Assembly: GCA_033065855.1 (NCBI GenBank)
Contig: JAVXUO010002706.1
Location: 186,001 to 250,000 of the forward strand
Length of the DNA stretch: 64,000 nt
From: Escallonia rubra
Lineage: Eukaryota; Streptophyta; Magnoliopsida; Escalloniales; Escalloniaceae
Direction: 5' to 3'
Shown: one piece after another, positions 1 through 11,389 of the stretch
How the letters are laid out: the number at the start of each line of letters is the position of its first letter
Numbering within the stretch: the stretch's first letter is position 1
The notes under the pieces: generated by a model
The model's database searches: none
What the model was told of the DNA's origin: nothing
The model's input: only the letters and a program-made list of their open reading frames with translations
Made by a program: the position numbers and the translations under genes

Positions 1-314
1 CAAATGGCTAGGATGGAGCTCTATATTCAGTGGGTCACCAGCGTGGGTGTCAATATCTAGCTAGCGACATTTATCAAAAGTATTGCTTTGCGTTTTCGCT
101 CTTGTGGCTTTTGGGGCGGCCGTACATTTTAATACTAGAAAATATATTCTTAATAGCATTGTTTTTGGAAAGTTAGGGTTTATCTTGAGTTAAAATTAGA
201 CTTAACTCTTTAATAATTAGTTAACACTTGTATAAAAACTTGAGCACTTCTTCGTCATGCATGTTTGAGATATGTTTACTTGATGCATACAAAAATTAAA
301 CGGGTACTGTTAGA

Positions 315-1230
315 TTTTTTTTTTTGAAAGGGTAACTTTTATTGAAAAGGTACACATAAAGTGTACAAAAAATCAATGAGTACAGGATTGCTGCCAATAA
401 TTAAACAGACCAAGGCTTACAAAAGTCTAAATAAGATACAGACTAAAAAACACCCCTTACAGAATACCAATAATATAGAGATTTCGAGAACAAATCATGC
501 AACAATAAAGGAGATCTCTCCACATTTCTGAATGCTCGTGCATTGCGTTCAGACCATAGTAACCAGAAAATTGCTCTCTAAAAAGCGATAAATAGACGTT
601 TTAAGGACTTTGACAAACCTTGCATTCTCCAAGCCACCAAAAATTCTCTCACAGGATTATGAAAAGTCAAAGACAAACCAATTACTGAAAAAGCCGCCGC
701 CCATAATGTACGTGCCACTGAGCAGTGCAAGAGTAAATGGTCTATGGTCTCTTATTCAGGACAACAAAGAAAGCATCTATTCGCAAAAGCCCAATTCCTT
801 TTTCGAAGGTCGTCAGTTGTTAAAATGCTATTCCAATATGTGCACCAAACAAAAAATCTGACCTTATGAAGAAGCACATGACTCCAAACCGTCTTCATAG
901 GGAAAATGTTTGTATTACCGGAATGAATCAAATTATAAAAAGAACGTACCAAGAAAATTTTGTTGGATTCTAGTGTCCATAGAATTTTGTCCAACTCCTT
1001 GCATTATTGTCGCAGTTGTACAGTAGCAGCAAGAAGGCCTCTACTCGGCAAGCCTCTTGACCGTTAATCTTCTCGAAAATGTGGGATTCCATATAATTGA
1101 TTGACCCTCCATTAGACATACCTCAGCAACAGTTTTCTCTTTGTCATTAGAGAGCAGGAAAAGATCATAAAATACTGATTTAATGAAGCTTTGCCACACC
1201 ATATATCGTTCCAAAAAGAAATGGAATTGC
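315..1230 (-). mobile_element. 5'-truncated LINE (L1-like), 3' end only
   Basis: Read on the minus strand, the insert ends in an A-run (T-run at 315-325) preceded by an AATAAA signal, as expected for a non-LTR retrotransposon copied from its 3' end. The coding part is the C-terminal zinc-binding region downstream of reverse transcriptase. The right boundary is inferred from where homology to array copy 3 resumes, near 1230. About 130 bp of the array segment present in the other copies is missing here, so insertion or later decay deleted target DNA. No clear target-site duplication was found. Confidence 0.8.
490..1228 (-). pseudogene. LINE ORF2 C-terminus, zf-RVT domain, disrupted
   Basis: Minus-strand translation gives the zinc-binding region that follows reverse transcriptase in plant L1-type elements. 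SFYNLI is followed by VRFFVWCTYWNSILTTDDL, then a CFLC pair, HLLLHC, and near the end LLWSERNARAF. The Cys and His ligands of the zf-RVT pattern are visible. Stops (for example after the CFLCCPE segment near 755) and frameshifts break the frame, so it is dead. The polymerase, endonuclease and ORF1 parts are absent because of 5' truncation. Confidence 0.8.
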
Positions 1231-1732
1231 GAGGACCGAGTTGAAATTGATTATTTGCAGTGTTTGGGGTGTCGTAAATCCAGGAAACTTTTTTGATTTA
1301 AATGGCATTTTGATTTAACTCTTGATCCGTAAGGAGTTACGGCACCGTGAGTAGTTAAAACAATAGCATCGAAGAGTTCTAAGCACCAACGAACCCCTAC
1401 ACCATTTGGCAATTCTTTGGAGATTTTAGTTGAAGTTCGGTATTGTTTTTTGCTTTACAAGTCCAGCATGTTCTTGTTTTTTTTTCTAATTTTCCTTCTC
1501 CTACAAGTTTAAAGCCATCTTATAATTTCGTTTTTACATTGCTTGTTCCCCAAGGAATAAAATTTTCTGTATAATCAAAAGTTTCAGCTCTTTGAGCGGG
1601 GTAGCACAGGTCAATAAAATTTTGTCTTTGGACCATTTTGATAAATGTATTAATACAGATCTACAGTTCGGGATTTCAGAATTCCTTGTAGATTTTAGGA
1701 GTTCTTGGGGGATCCCAAGGTTTATCCCTTTT

Positions 1733-1754
1733 TGTGTGTGTGTGTGTGTGTGTG
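1733..1754. repeat. (GT)n microsatellite
   Basis: About eleven GT dinucleotides in a row inside array copy 1. The other copies lack the expansion at the matching place. Confidence 0.9.
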
Positions 1755-1910
1755 GATTTGAAGAGCGCAGACTCTAGTTAGATATCTAGTTAGCCCAAAA
1801 TGACTCTTGTTGTGTTAGTATCCTCCATGATCACACTGAAGATGAGCTAAGAATGATTGGAATTAAACGTCACTACACTCAACAAGAGGTTGCCTAGGCT
1901 TTAAAAGAAG

Positions 1911-1934
1911 TGTGTGTCTGTGTGCGCGCGCGCA
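1911..1934. repeat. (GT)n(GC)n compound microsatellite
   Basis: A GT run passes directly into a short GC run, of the alternating purine-pyrimidine type. Confidence 0.85.
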
Positions 1935-3059
1935 TTGGTGGTGGTTGGGGGCCGTGGAGGCTAAATCACATCATTTTCATACTAAAGCACGGCATTATTG
2001 TAACCAATAATAAGGAGCGTCTATTGATGTGTTTATCGTTAGTGACAAGAATATGTGAATTTAGAAAAAGGGGTGTGTGTGGAAAATTCCTTTCGATGGC
2101 AATGATAGTAGTATCAAAGTTTATCGATATGTTTATTACTTTCATATTTGAATGTTTTACATGTTCTCACAAACCCAAGTCATTGTATAATCAAGCTTTA
2201 ATATGCTAACATGCAGTTAAAAAATGTTAGAGAATATCTTTTACGCAACGCAATTTTGGCAATAGCCTCCTAGAAGGTAAGAGATGGCTCGTTTGGCGAC
2301 AAGGTTTTAGAGATAAGTGTTCGTCATTGAAATCATGTACTAACAATTTCCTTGATTATCCTTAATAGGAGTACAAATAGCGGAGTAAAATGTTTTAATT
2401 TTGGCACATCGTGTTCAATTTGAACGCTGTTTTCACGAAAGACATATTAGTTTGAGCATTTAAATTAGCCTTTTCTGATAGGCAATGGTACAGTATAGCG
2501 GGTGGGATACCATGAACTTCCCACATCGAAGAATCGGTAACACAAATGGGAGTTGCTTTTCATTTTATAATGGCAGCTTCCAATTTATTTGTTTCAGAAT
2601 AACTTCAAACCAATTCCACGGGTTACATCTTTCTGGAATATACCGCCTACAAACACAGAATACCAAGAAATGCTTTGTTAGATGATCAGCAGTGAAGTTT
2701 TCCTCGTAAAACAAAGAGAGCTAGCAAGAGAGCCTCAAAACTTTGAATGAAGCTCTTGCATTGGATTGTCGTCTTCATCCTGGAAACAAGATGGAAGATG
2801 GAAAAAGCCAACCAGATAATCTGTTTCACGAAGCAATTAATCATGGGATGTTTTGTGATAATCTATGCATATGAAATGATCCTGTAAAATCCCATTCGGC
2901 TCATTCTGCCTTCACATCCTGCCTTCACAAGCCGCAATGCTATAAACTACTGACGGTGTTCCAAATCGTAGGGAGTCACATATACGCGAAAATTATAGGA
3001 AATTAAAGTATGTACCGTAAGGATTTATGCGGGTACATGGCACCATTGAAATGCCTGAA

Positions 3060-3302
3060 GGGCCTCGCATGCGAGCGAGGAGAGCCAAATGTAGCCAAGG
3101 ACGACTTGCGGGAAGGCAGTACCGCCGCGTCAATCTGCGGCCAAAACCGGCAAATCATCCTTGGCTGCAATCAACTCTCCACTTCTGCATGCAAGACACC
3201 AAGACCATTGAGAAAGGAATATCAATGCGGCTCTCGCTTAGCCAACTTGTGCCTGCACTGCAATGCATTATTTGTTCACTACCCCATACTATACTTATAG
3301 GC
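3060..3302 (+). promoter_or_regulatory. Promoter-like block conserved in the array
   Basis: This block is strongly conserved in copy 4 (24625-24843) and partly in copy 2 (9008-9120). It holds a GC-richer segment with a tgcatgca RY-type motif and a TATA-like ctatacttatagg (3289-3301); copy 4 has the better ctatatttatagg. A short ATG frame follows in ctgagcatggcgatg. Conservation plus a TATA box suggests a former core promoter, but no downstream gene body is recognisable. This is an inference from pattern only. Confidence 0.4.
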
Positions 3303-3837
3303 TGAGCATGGCGATGCCAACATGTTCCAATATGGCATCGTTAAGCTGAAACTTTTGTGAAGGGACAAAGTGAGTCCACTCAAGGGGAATCGACGCGTCT
3401 GGATTTATTGAAGCATCTTATACTTTCTTCATCTTGTAGAGTCCACTTCAAGCCTAACCACAAGATCTCTTTGGTTCCCACTTGCCAACCCATGATCAAG
3501 TCAACGAAGGATTGCACAAGTTATGGGCTAGCCGCTAGAGCTTTGATATACAAGTTGAGCTATTACTGATGAAGAGATGGTAAAACCTTGGGATAGGAGA
3601 GTTGCTGGGTGGCAAAGAGGGTAAACTTTTGCATGATTTTCATTCTTGGCTTTTCAAATTAAGCGTCATATACATGAAACAACCGTTTGCAGCGTCATAT
3701 ACATGTAATCACTTGTAAACGTCAAGGATCGCTTCAATGCATCTGAAGCCGCAAATTTAGTGGCCGAGAGCCTTTCTTAACTTTAGTTTGGTAATTCGCC
3801 GATATTATTGGAGGTCATTGTTATTGGTTGAAGGACA

Positions 3838-4655
3838 ACATTTTATGGGAGCATTCGCAATCTGAAATGAGTACAAAGGGTTTGCTCTTGTTTTTTTCCT
3901 CGAAATCTTGAGTGCTGTCCTCACTCAGGCATGGGGAGAGGATTTGTTGCAGGTACCATGCAAAAATAAAAGACTTGTTCTTTCAGGCATGTTGTTTTCT
4001 TTAAAATGTGAAGCTTTAGTAACAAAAGGAATCTTATAGTGTACGGCATAAGAAAAATGCTATTTTCATTCTGTTACATTTTTTTTTAATCTTTTCTCAA
4101 GCTATATTTTTTTTTCATGACAAGTGTTAATGTTTCAGCGATTAACAAAGGGTGTATAAGGGGTGAAAACAGCCTAGCATTGTAAGGAAAACAATATAGA
4201 AGTTTAATTAGCATTATTCATCAGAACTGATATTTGAACTCTACTTTTTACAATTTAATCGACCTTCACATTTGTCGCTCAATATCTTACGAGTGTCGTT
4301 ATAGAGTCGTTTTAGCAACTAAAGTGTAGCTTAAATGACTACAATGGAGCACAATATCACAGTGCATCACCGGTGTGTGGCTATCATAATGTCATGCTAG
4401 TTACATGTCTATTCAGAAGTATTGCTAATGTCCCTCGTAAACATCAGTCAGTGAAAAAATTGCTTATGGAGGCATACATAAGGGTACTTCTACTTAAGAC
4501 GGTTTTTGGGCAACCGTACATTTTGAGGCAAAAAAAAAAAAGGATATTCGTACTAGCATTATTAAGCACTATTTTTGGAAAGTTATGGTTTAACATGAAT
4601 TAAAACTAGACTTAATTGAGCACTTTTTCGTCATGCACATTTGATGCGTCCAGAG
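3838..4655 (+). repeat. Array copy 2, left part
   Basis: Homologous to 21740-22560 and 17214-17790. It begins with an exon-like stretch and runs through the cggttttt...ccgtacatt and gagcactttttcgtcatgca phrases. It stops abruptly at 4655 where a copia LTR begins. A (T)n tract lies at 4722-4737 just inside the LTR. Confidence 0.7.
3885..3952 (+). pseudogene. Exon-like fragment ending CAG|GT, copy 2
   Basis: This is the degraded counterpart of the better-preserved segments at 9462-9563 and 21721-21828. It shares tgctcttg, the T-run, ctcgaaatcttg and gctgtcctcactcagg, and ends in gttgcag followed by gtacc, a splice-donor-like junction. The reading frame kept in the other copies is broken here by a deletion. 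Identity of the parent gene is unknown. Confidence 0.4.
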
Positions 4656-4935
4656 ATATAAGCTCCAACTTCTAACCGGTTAGAGAGAACAAGAAAACTA
4701 CTACTATCTCTATTTCTTCCTTTTTTTTTTTTTTTTTGTGTTTTCATCGGTAATCATCAGAGTTCCAATTTGGTTCATCTTGCTTAGTACGCAAACTTAA
4801 GATCGAGAGAAAACATTATAGTCGGGCATTTTATCCTTGAGTAATGTTTTCCAAGTAGCCACCTGCAATTTTATGGATTACGATCCAAGCAGGGAAAACA
4901 CAGTCTTTAAGACAATATTATAGACACGCCTTGCC
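4656..4935 (+). repeat. Copia 5' LTR, truncated
   Basis: Matches the second half of the 3' LTR: ctccaacttctaa, the tcttcct phrase, cagagttc.aatt, the gtagccacctgcaatttt segment and the final gccttgcc. The upstream half is lost, so the promoter part is absent. Confidence 0.65.
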
Positions 4936-5119
4936 AGTTACAGATACGCCTTGATTGATGGATTTTCTAAATTAACTTACTAGGCTTGCTAAAAAGTTAA
5001 GAATTGAAGTAAAGATGAAGGCTTTGATAAATTAAAGATTTACAAAGCTGAAATGGAAAATCAAATTGGAAAGAAAATTAAAAGGATAAGAACTCATATA
5101 TAGGGGTGGTGAATACTTT

Positions 5120-5561
5120 TTTGTCTGGTTTTGATTCTTTCTATGAAAGTCATGGAATTATACATGAACGGACCGCTCCACATAGTTCACACCAAAGTGG
5201 TGTAGTCGAATAAGTTTCACGGAAACAATAAGTGCCATGTTGCTTAGTTCAGACTTGCTTATGTTTTATTGGGTTGAAGCACTATACACAGCATGCGATA
5301 GAAATGTGCATCGAATAATGGACAAAAAACCATATGAACAATGGAACAACAGAAAGTCCAACATTAGTTATTAACATGTGGGGGCCAGTGTTTTGCTTAT
5401 GTACTGGACAAGTCACACAAAAGTTGGGATCCAAAGGTATTAAGTATATCTTTCTTGGTTATGCTCAAGACAGTAAAGCTTTTAGATCTCTAACCTTTAG
5501 GTGTTGTTTTCTTAGAGCACCTTACTCATCAAAGGCCCTTAGAATCAGAAAAAAGATTTGA
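5120..5561 (+). pseudogene. Copia integrase remnant
   Basis: A translation with stops reads HERTAPHSSHQSGVVE, the decayed form of the conserved copia integrase core stretch. It is followed at 5334-5510 by WTKN-like and KLGSKGIKYIFLGYAQDSK, the GKGY-side C-terminal segment typical of copia integrases. Catalytic aspartates upstream are not preserved. Nonfunctional. Confidence 0.75.
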
Positions 5562-5701
5562 TTTATGCTGAAAATGTAAATAAGAAGGACACATATGTTG
5601 AAGGTCCTGCACTTGTAAGGTTGTTCTGATCAAAGTAAAAGACAGAGGACTGATGAACCTTAGAACTATTATAAGGCCAACTCTCACCCTGATGCAAACT
5701 T

Positions 5702-6420
5702 ATGGGAAAAAAAACAATGGGTGATGAAACACAATCCATAAGAGAAAATAACACATCGATCATGACCAATCTTCCTCCCAAATCGAAAACAATTGTTTGT
5801 AAGTGGGTTTTGAAAAATAAATTACATCCTGATGGTGGTACTGATAAATGTAAGGCTAGATTAGTGACAAAAGGGTATAGACAAAAATAAGGGTATGACT
5901 TTTTTGAGGCGTACACATTAGTTACAAGGCATACCACTGTAAGGATTGATAGCTATTGCTTCCATATATAATCTAGAGATACATCAAATGGATGTTAAAA
6001 CTGCTTTTCTGAATGGAGATTTAAATGAAGAAATATATATTGATCAACTGGAAGGTTATGTTGAAGTTGGCCAAGAAAATAAGGTTTGCAAGTTGAACAA
6101 ATCATTGTATGGACTTAAGCAAGCTCCTAGACAATGGTTCAAAAGACTTAAAGTAAGTGGTTAAGAAATTTGGTTTCAAGAGTAACAAAAAGTTGAAAAC
6201 TATATCTTCATTAATACTACTGAAGTTGCCAAAGTTGTCATTATAAATTATATGTAGATGATCTTTTAATCATTACGTCCAACTTAGAATTTGTTGAAGA
6301 AACCAAAATCTTATCTTAAGCACATCTTTGTTACAAAAGATATTGGTTCTGTCGATATTATTTTGGATATATAAGTTGTTAGACAAAATGGTAGGATAAT
6401 TCTTTCTTTACATTGAGAAA
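5702..6420 (+). pseudogene. Copia reverse transcriptase remnant
   Basis: The frames give CKWVLKNKLHPDGGTDKCK and ARLVTKGYRQK, then after a stop and frameshift QMDVKTAFLNGDLNEEIY and KSLYGLKQAPRQWFKRL, all diagnostic of copia RT. The YVDD-region counterpart appears as LYVDDLLI-like sequence near 6247-6270 in another frame. Multiple stops and shifts make it inactive. The wording resembles Tork/TNT-type copia elements, a loose assignment. Confidence 0.85.
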
Positions 6421-6719
6421 ATTCTAAAAAGGTTTAACCTACTTGATTGTAAACCAAGTAAGGTACCTATTGGTACTCAGACTTTAAACAAAAATGTTGG
6501 TGAACCAATCAATCAAGAGAAATATGCTAAAATTATTGGATGTCTCATGTATGCCATATGAATTGTACGAGACTCATATTGCATATGATGTGGGAATGCT
6601 AAGTAGATTTATGTCTTGTCCTAGTAATGAGCATTGTAATGAAAATATATAAAGGTACTATGAATTCGGTCGATGCTATGATGGATCTTCTCCCTTACTA
6701 GAATGTTATTCTGAATGCT

Positions 6720-7150
6720 GATTAGGCATTGAGAAAGCTAGATTCCAATTCTACTAGTGGGTGGATATGCACCTTGGGCGATGATGCTGTAACTTGGGCT
6801 TCAAAGAAGCAAACGTGCATTTCATTATCATTCATGGAATCTGAGCATTTTGCCATGTCTTTAGTCGGTAAAGAAGTGGTATGGGTTAGGAGATTCTTGG
6901 AACAAATTTCTTTCATGAGAACTTTTTTTACCGCCTATTACTATGCACTATATTGATATTGCAAAGCATGAGAAGATTTTTGATAAGATCAAACATATTC
7001 CCATGAAGTACCACCATATACGAAGAATGGTGAAAAAAAAGGTAAAGTTGTTGTTGAATATCTCCCAACTTAGTCATGTTAGCGGATCCTTTAACCAAAC
7101 TGCTAACACATGGAACCATCTTCAAAACCTCGAAAGAGATGGGATTGTGA
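6720..7150 (+). pseudogene. Copia RNase H remnant
   Basis: Two successive open frames carry SNSTSGWICTLGDDAVTWAS and SKKQTCISLSFMESEH, the copia RNase H region with the acidic residue in the ESEH motif, then a diverged KHIPMKYHHIRRMV segment corresponding to the usual HI..HFIR C-terminal part. Frame breaks separate them near 6950. Confidence 0.8.
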
Positions 7151-7729
7151 CCCATATTTTTAGGTCAATTGGTTGTAGTCTATTCTATACTTGAAATTTA
7201 GTTGGAGTCCAAAGGAATTTTAACTAGTTAAGATCCTTTGAAATGATAAAAATGTGGTTTCATTTCCAACGCAATATAATCTGAAATTAGTGGGGTTTTC
7301 TAGTTCTTTACAAAATTTCATCTCTAATCAGAACTGTTAGATATGCAACAAACTAAGGCTGGATTATTTGTTCTTAACGAAGCCATAGCAATCAGGGAAG
7401 CGAAGAAGGAGATGTTGCAAATGCTATGACGGATTAGCTTTTGCAAGGGTCGCTTCCCATGAAAAGGGTAATGTTCTAAAGCACTTGCTAATCTGGGACA
7501 AATACATGACCTATAATGTGTTGCCTAAAAGAGCCAAATGAATTTGCGTACAGTGTGAGCAAGATTCATCAAGTGTCACTTTGCCTTTATTTTGTACTTT
7601 GCTCAAACTACAAGTTCAAGGATATCCACCTATGGAAGGATATCCACCTATGGCAACATGCTGTATAGATTGCCATGTTGTTTATGTTATCATATTTAGT
7701 ATTTAGAAAATAGTGGGAGAATCTTTTGG

Positions 7730-8219
7730 TGTTATCCTGATAATTAAGTTACGTTAGTTTCTTACTTAAGTTGTTTGTATAAGGTTGAGTAACTGTTGCT
7801 GTTTTATCAGTTACCAATTCAGATTGGTGTCTCTTGGAAGTCTCTCCATGAGACACATCTCTTCATAGGCAGCCATTGGAGTTTTATATAAACTCCAACT
7901 TCTAATTAGTTAGAGATAATAAGAGCACAACTTTCGCTACATTTCTACTTGTTCTTATTCTTCCTATGTCTTTTGCGTCTTTATTGGCAACCGTCAGAGT
8001 TCTAATTTTGTTCATCTTTCTTTTAGTAAGCAGATTTAGGAGACATAACATTAGAGTCAGGCATTGTATCCTAGAGTCAGGTTTCTCAAGTAGTCGCCTA
8101 CAATGTTTTGGACTACGGTCCAAGTGGAAAAAACGTTGTCCTTAAGAGAGTATTATATATATGCCTTGCCCCCGTTACCGTTCTCTATTTCTCTGTGTTT
8201 TCCCTGCAATTTCACAACA
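7730..8219 (+). repeat. Copia 3' LTR
   Basis: It starts tgttatcctgat after the polypurine tract and ends ttcacaaca. A promoter-like gttttatataaactcc lies at 7881-7896. The right half pairs with the truncated 5' LTR, with substantial divergence that suggests an old insertion. Confidence 0.65.
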
Positions 8220-8604
8220 GGTAGGATCCTATGAACTTTCCCCATCAAAGAATCAGCAGGACCAACATGCATTACTTCTTATTTGAGAACTTCCAATTTA
8301 TGTATTTGAGATTAACGTCAAAACAATTCCATGGGTTACATCTTTGTGGAATATATTACTTACAAGTACACACTGCCGAAAGTATCATGCTTTGCTAGAT
8401 GATGAGCAATAAAGTTTCCCTAGCTCATAAAACAAAGAGAGCTAGCTAGAGAGCCTCAAAAACTTTCAATCAACCTCTTGCATTCGATTATCGTCTTCAT
8501 CATCTACAGAAGATGCAAGATATAAAAGGCAACATATTCGAATATGGCATCGTCAAGCTACAACTTTTGTGAAGGGACAAAGTGAGTCCACTCAATTTCC
8601 AGAG
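8220..8604 (+). repeat. Array copy 2, right part
   Basis: Resumes homology to copy 1 at about 2500-2790 and then 3310-3380: atgaacttccccat-like, ccatgggttacatctt, gctttgctagatgat, and gaagggacaaagtgagtccactcaa. The promoter-like block between is deleted here, and a variant of it appears at 9008-9120. Confidence 0.7.
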
Positions 8605-9377
8605 TACTGTGTTTTAGGCTGTGGCATTACATGGTGGCCCTGGGTGTGACAAGGTGGGTATCTCATGCACAACCCTTCCGGTTGGGCAACCACCGTTAGG
8701 CTGTGACAATTAGAGGATACAAGGAGGTTAAAGCAAGAAAATGAGCCAGAAATCGAAGTACCAAGTCAAAGCTAAAACAGTAGAAAAATTCTATGACTAA
8801 TCTGAGTGTTATTATATGCAGTTTGTGCGTTAGCACAGAAACCAACGTAGTTTCCATCGCCAGTGCCATGTTTCACGGACCTTGCAAAATGCCTCAGGGA
8901 TCTCAATAGCATGAGATAACATGAGAGGAAGAGAGCCCAGCGTAGCCAAGCAATGAACCGCCAACAAGGGATACAAGTTAGGGTTTGAAGCATAAAAAAA
9001 GATCTACTAATGCCGGCAATTCATCCTTGGCTGTATTGCACTCTCTTCCTTATTCATGCAATACCCTACTATACACCATTGCCTTGTGAAGTTATAACAA
9101 TGGGCGTGGGAAGAATATATAGGCAGAGAAAGATAATGGCTCTATGGAGTTTATATTCGGACGCCTTACCAAACTCTGAGAAGGCATGTGACAGTTGCAA
9201 TGTCATAGAAAGGGGCAAGTTATCAAACTGTCTCGCAATGACAACCATAACATTCCTTTCTTATCCAAATTCTTTCTTCATTCAGTCAGCGCACTGTGGA
9301 CCCAAGAAAGTTTTAGAATGATGACCTTGTTGAGTAGTTGTTATTGATCAGGAGTTGAAGAACTTGGAATCAATACC
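8605..9377. other. Non-genic stretch, partly array-derived
   Basis: From 8605 to 8990 I see nothing recognisable. It includes a short GC-richer patch (ggtggccctgggtgtgacaa) without matches in this window. From 9008 to 9120 lies a diverged version of the array promoter-like block (catccttggctg, actatacaccat, agaatatataggcagag). No coding gene is supported. Confidence 0.5.

Positions 9378-9426
<49 letters not shown>
9378..9426. repeat. (GC)n(GA)n microsatellite
   Basis: A GC run followed by about 19 GA dinucleotides. A GA-rich tract also sits at the same place upstream of the exon-like segment in copy 4 (21681-21718), so it is an inherited feature of the array unit. Confidence 0.9.
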
Positions 9427-9431
<5 letters not shown>

Positions 9432-9461
9432 AGGGATGGCCGAAAAGAGCTGGTCTGGATT

Positions 9462-9563
9462 TAGGTGTCAAAGGGTCATGGCAATCTGGATCTGCTCTTG
9501 CTTTTTTTCTCAAAATCTTGCATATATATGCTGTCCTCAATCAGGGACTAGGATTTGTTGCAG
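9462..9563 (+). pseudogene. Exon-like fragment, array copy 3
   Basis: An open stretch in the same frame as copy 4, reading GVKGSWQSGSAL then FFLKILHIYAVL, ending in gttgcag followed by gtatc (donor-like). It follows the (GA)n tract and is cut off about 350 bp later by the large inverted-repeat element. Open frame and splice-like end are kept in both copies, but the parent gene is not recognised. Confidence 0.45.
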
Positions 9564-9916
9564 GTATCGCACCATATCTAAAACAGCAGAAGACTTGGAA
9601 ACAGATCCTCAGCTGTAGGAGAATCTACAGCGGGGATGCTCTATCAATAATCTCAGCTGTCCCTTTTGATCCAAAGGCTACAAGTGAGCGCCAATAGTAT
9701 GAAATAGACAAATGGACTGTTCTCTTCCATCTTCATCTTCATTTTCAGATTCCTCTAAAACCTTTCTCAAACTTCACCTGATCAACAGTGAAGAGCAGAA
9801 GTAGGAATTTAACAAATCACTCGTAAAGTCTGTTCCCAATTTATCAAACCATTTCTTCATTCTTTTCTCCTCGAACTCTAAAACCACCGCATAAAAAGGA
9901 AAAAATAATTACCAAG
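9564..9916. other. Unassigned stretch before the inverted-repeat element
   Basis: Not homologous to the other array copies. It contains a short perfect stem-loop (gctgtag/ctacagc, 9612-9631) and a CT-rich segment near 9725-9780. No gene is supported. Confidence 0.4.
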
Positions 9917-10865
9917 TGTTTGCGTTGCTAGGCAAACTCACAATCGATTTGTATACCTGTGGCACAATCGATTAAAAGTACGAGATCTTTTTTGCCCCTA
10001 GAGCCTGAAGACTTCCCTGAAAGTAAGAAACTTTGATGAACAAATGAAAATTGCATGTAAAAGACTGCGCACCAATGAATGACAAAGAGAGTTTCGATTG
10101 ATTGTGAATATTTACACAACAATGTTTTCAAGTTTGGAAACTGAACTTTCTATCGATGGCGGTGAAAGCCTCTAAACACAAGAAAGAAAGAAAAAGACTT
10201 CAAGTCTTGATTTGTCTGGTTTTTTATTATTCTTCTTTGACCCGCTATTTATACTAAATGCTCTGTAGAAAATAACTACCATTACAAGAGAAACTATCCA
10301 CTTAAAGATAATCTATTCACTAATGAGTAACCAACCACACTTATCCCTTATCAATAGGGACACATTCTCAGAAGTTGGTTTCTTCCACTTCTTGAATCTT
10401 CCATTATCTCTTCAGAAATAATAAAAAGTAAATGACATTTAGTGGCATTTAATCAAAGTGAAGTCATTAGTGAAAAAGATATTTTCAGGTGCAAACATTG
10501 GCCCCCTGGCTCAAGTAAGTGAATACTTGGAAATTGCGAATAGTCATATCTTTCAAAGGGAAAGCATTTTTTTTTACTATTGATAGACTTTCACGATCGA
10601 CCTTTCACGATCGATAGGCTTGTATTTCACTATCGATTGTGAAGAGTTATATCTTTCAAAATAAATTTTTTTTTACGATCGAGATAGGCTTGTATTTTTC
10701 ACTATCAATTGTGAAGAGTCATATCTTTCAAAGGGAAATCTTTTTTTTTCTTTTACTATTGATAAACTTTCATGATCGATAGCCTTTCACGATCGATAAG
10801 CCATCTATTGGCTTAAACTGCACAATCTCTATTTTGCATATGCCAGTATCAAGACAACATTTGCG
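9917..10865 (+). repeat. Left inverted arm
   Basis: Pairs with 16165-17193 in opposite orientation. The arm contains repeated cactatcgattgtgaa and cacgatcgata motifs at 10585-10800 and a TATA-like ctatttatact at 10245. Confidence 0.7.
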
Positions 10866-10874
10866 ATCGATACT

Positions 10875-11160
10875 CACTACAAGGAATAAGACTTTTAGCG
10901 ACAGAAAAAATTCATCGCTAAAAGCCTAGATTCTGTCGCTAAAAGTCCCTCATATAAAAGGCCGTTACTAAAAGTTTTGCGACGGAATTTTAAAATCCGT
11001 CGTCTAATATGGAACGTTTGGCGACGGATTTATTTCTAAATTAGCGACGGAATATCCGTTGCTAATTCTGTTTTACCTACTTTAATTTATTTTCTTTTTA
11101 CGAAATTAGCGACAGGATAAAAATTTTAGCGACGGAATTAGTCCGTGGCTAAAAGTCATT
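10875..11160. repeat. CACTA subterminal repeats, left end
   Basis: At least eight copies of a gcgacgga/ccgtcgct motif in both orientations within about 280 bp, the type of array that binds a CACTA-encoded subterminal-repeat protein. Confidence 0.75.
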
Positions 11161-11389
11161 TTTAAAATTTTTTAATACCGAAACTTGTAATAAAAAACTC
11201 AAACCAATTGGGTCCTATCCTTCGTCAACAATCTCAATATCTCAAATGCACGATTAATAATCTAAAATCATCAATTAACAAATCATCAATCAATAATCAC
11301 AATTATCAAATGCACAATTAACAACCTAAAATTATCAAACAAATAGTCAATGTTCAAATAACACAAAATTGTTCAAAATATACTTATCC

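Larger units (their letters stand above)
1..3837 (+). repeat. Host segment copy 1 of a four-copy direct array
   Basis: This stretch is collinear with 17.43-18.84 kb and 22.24-24.86 kb plus 30.93-31.29 kb. Landmarks shared by the copies are the ctagctagcgaca phrase near 60, the cggccgtacatt phrase near 118, the ggatcccaaggttta phrase near 1710, the gcggccaaaaccggcaaatc phrase near 3140 and the gaagggacaaagtgagtcc phrase near 3359. The left end lies outside the window. No intact gene is evident; the longest open frames (about 100 codons) are not conserved between copies. It is interrupted by a LINE at 315-1230. What the ancestral segment encoded is not recognised. Confidence 0.75.
4656..8219 (+). 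mobile_element. Decayed Ty1/copia LTR retrotransposon
   Basis: Two related terminal segments (4656-4935 and 7730-8219) flank a damaged pol region in copia order: integrase, reverse transcriptase, RNase H. The 5' LTR is truncated, gag and protease are missing, and pol has several stops and frameshifts. A polypurine-like tagtgggaga (7711-7720) sits just before the 3' LTR. The element sits within array copy 2: homology to copy 1 runs up to 4655 and resumes at 8220, although copy-1 material matching about 320-2480 is gone. Confidence 0.85.
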
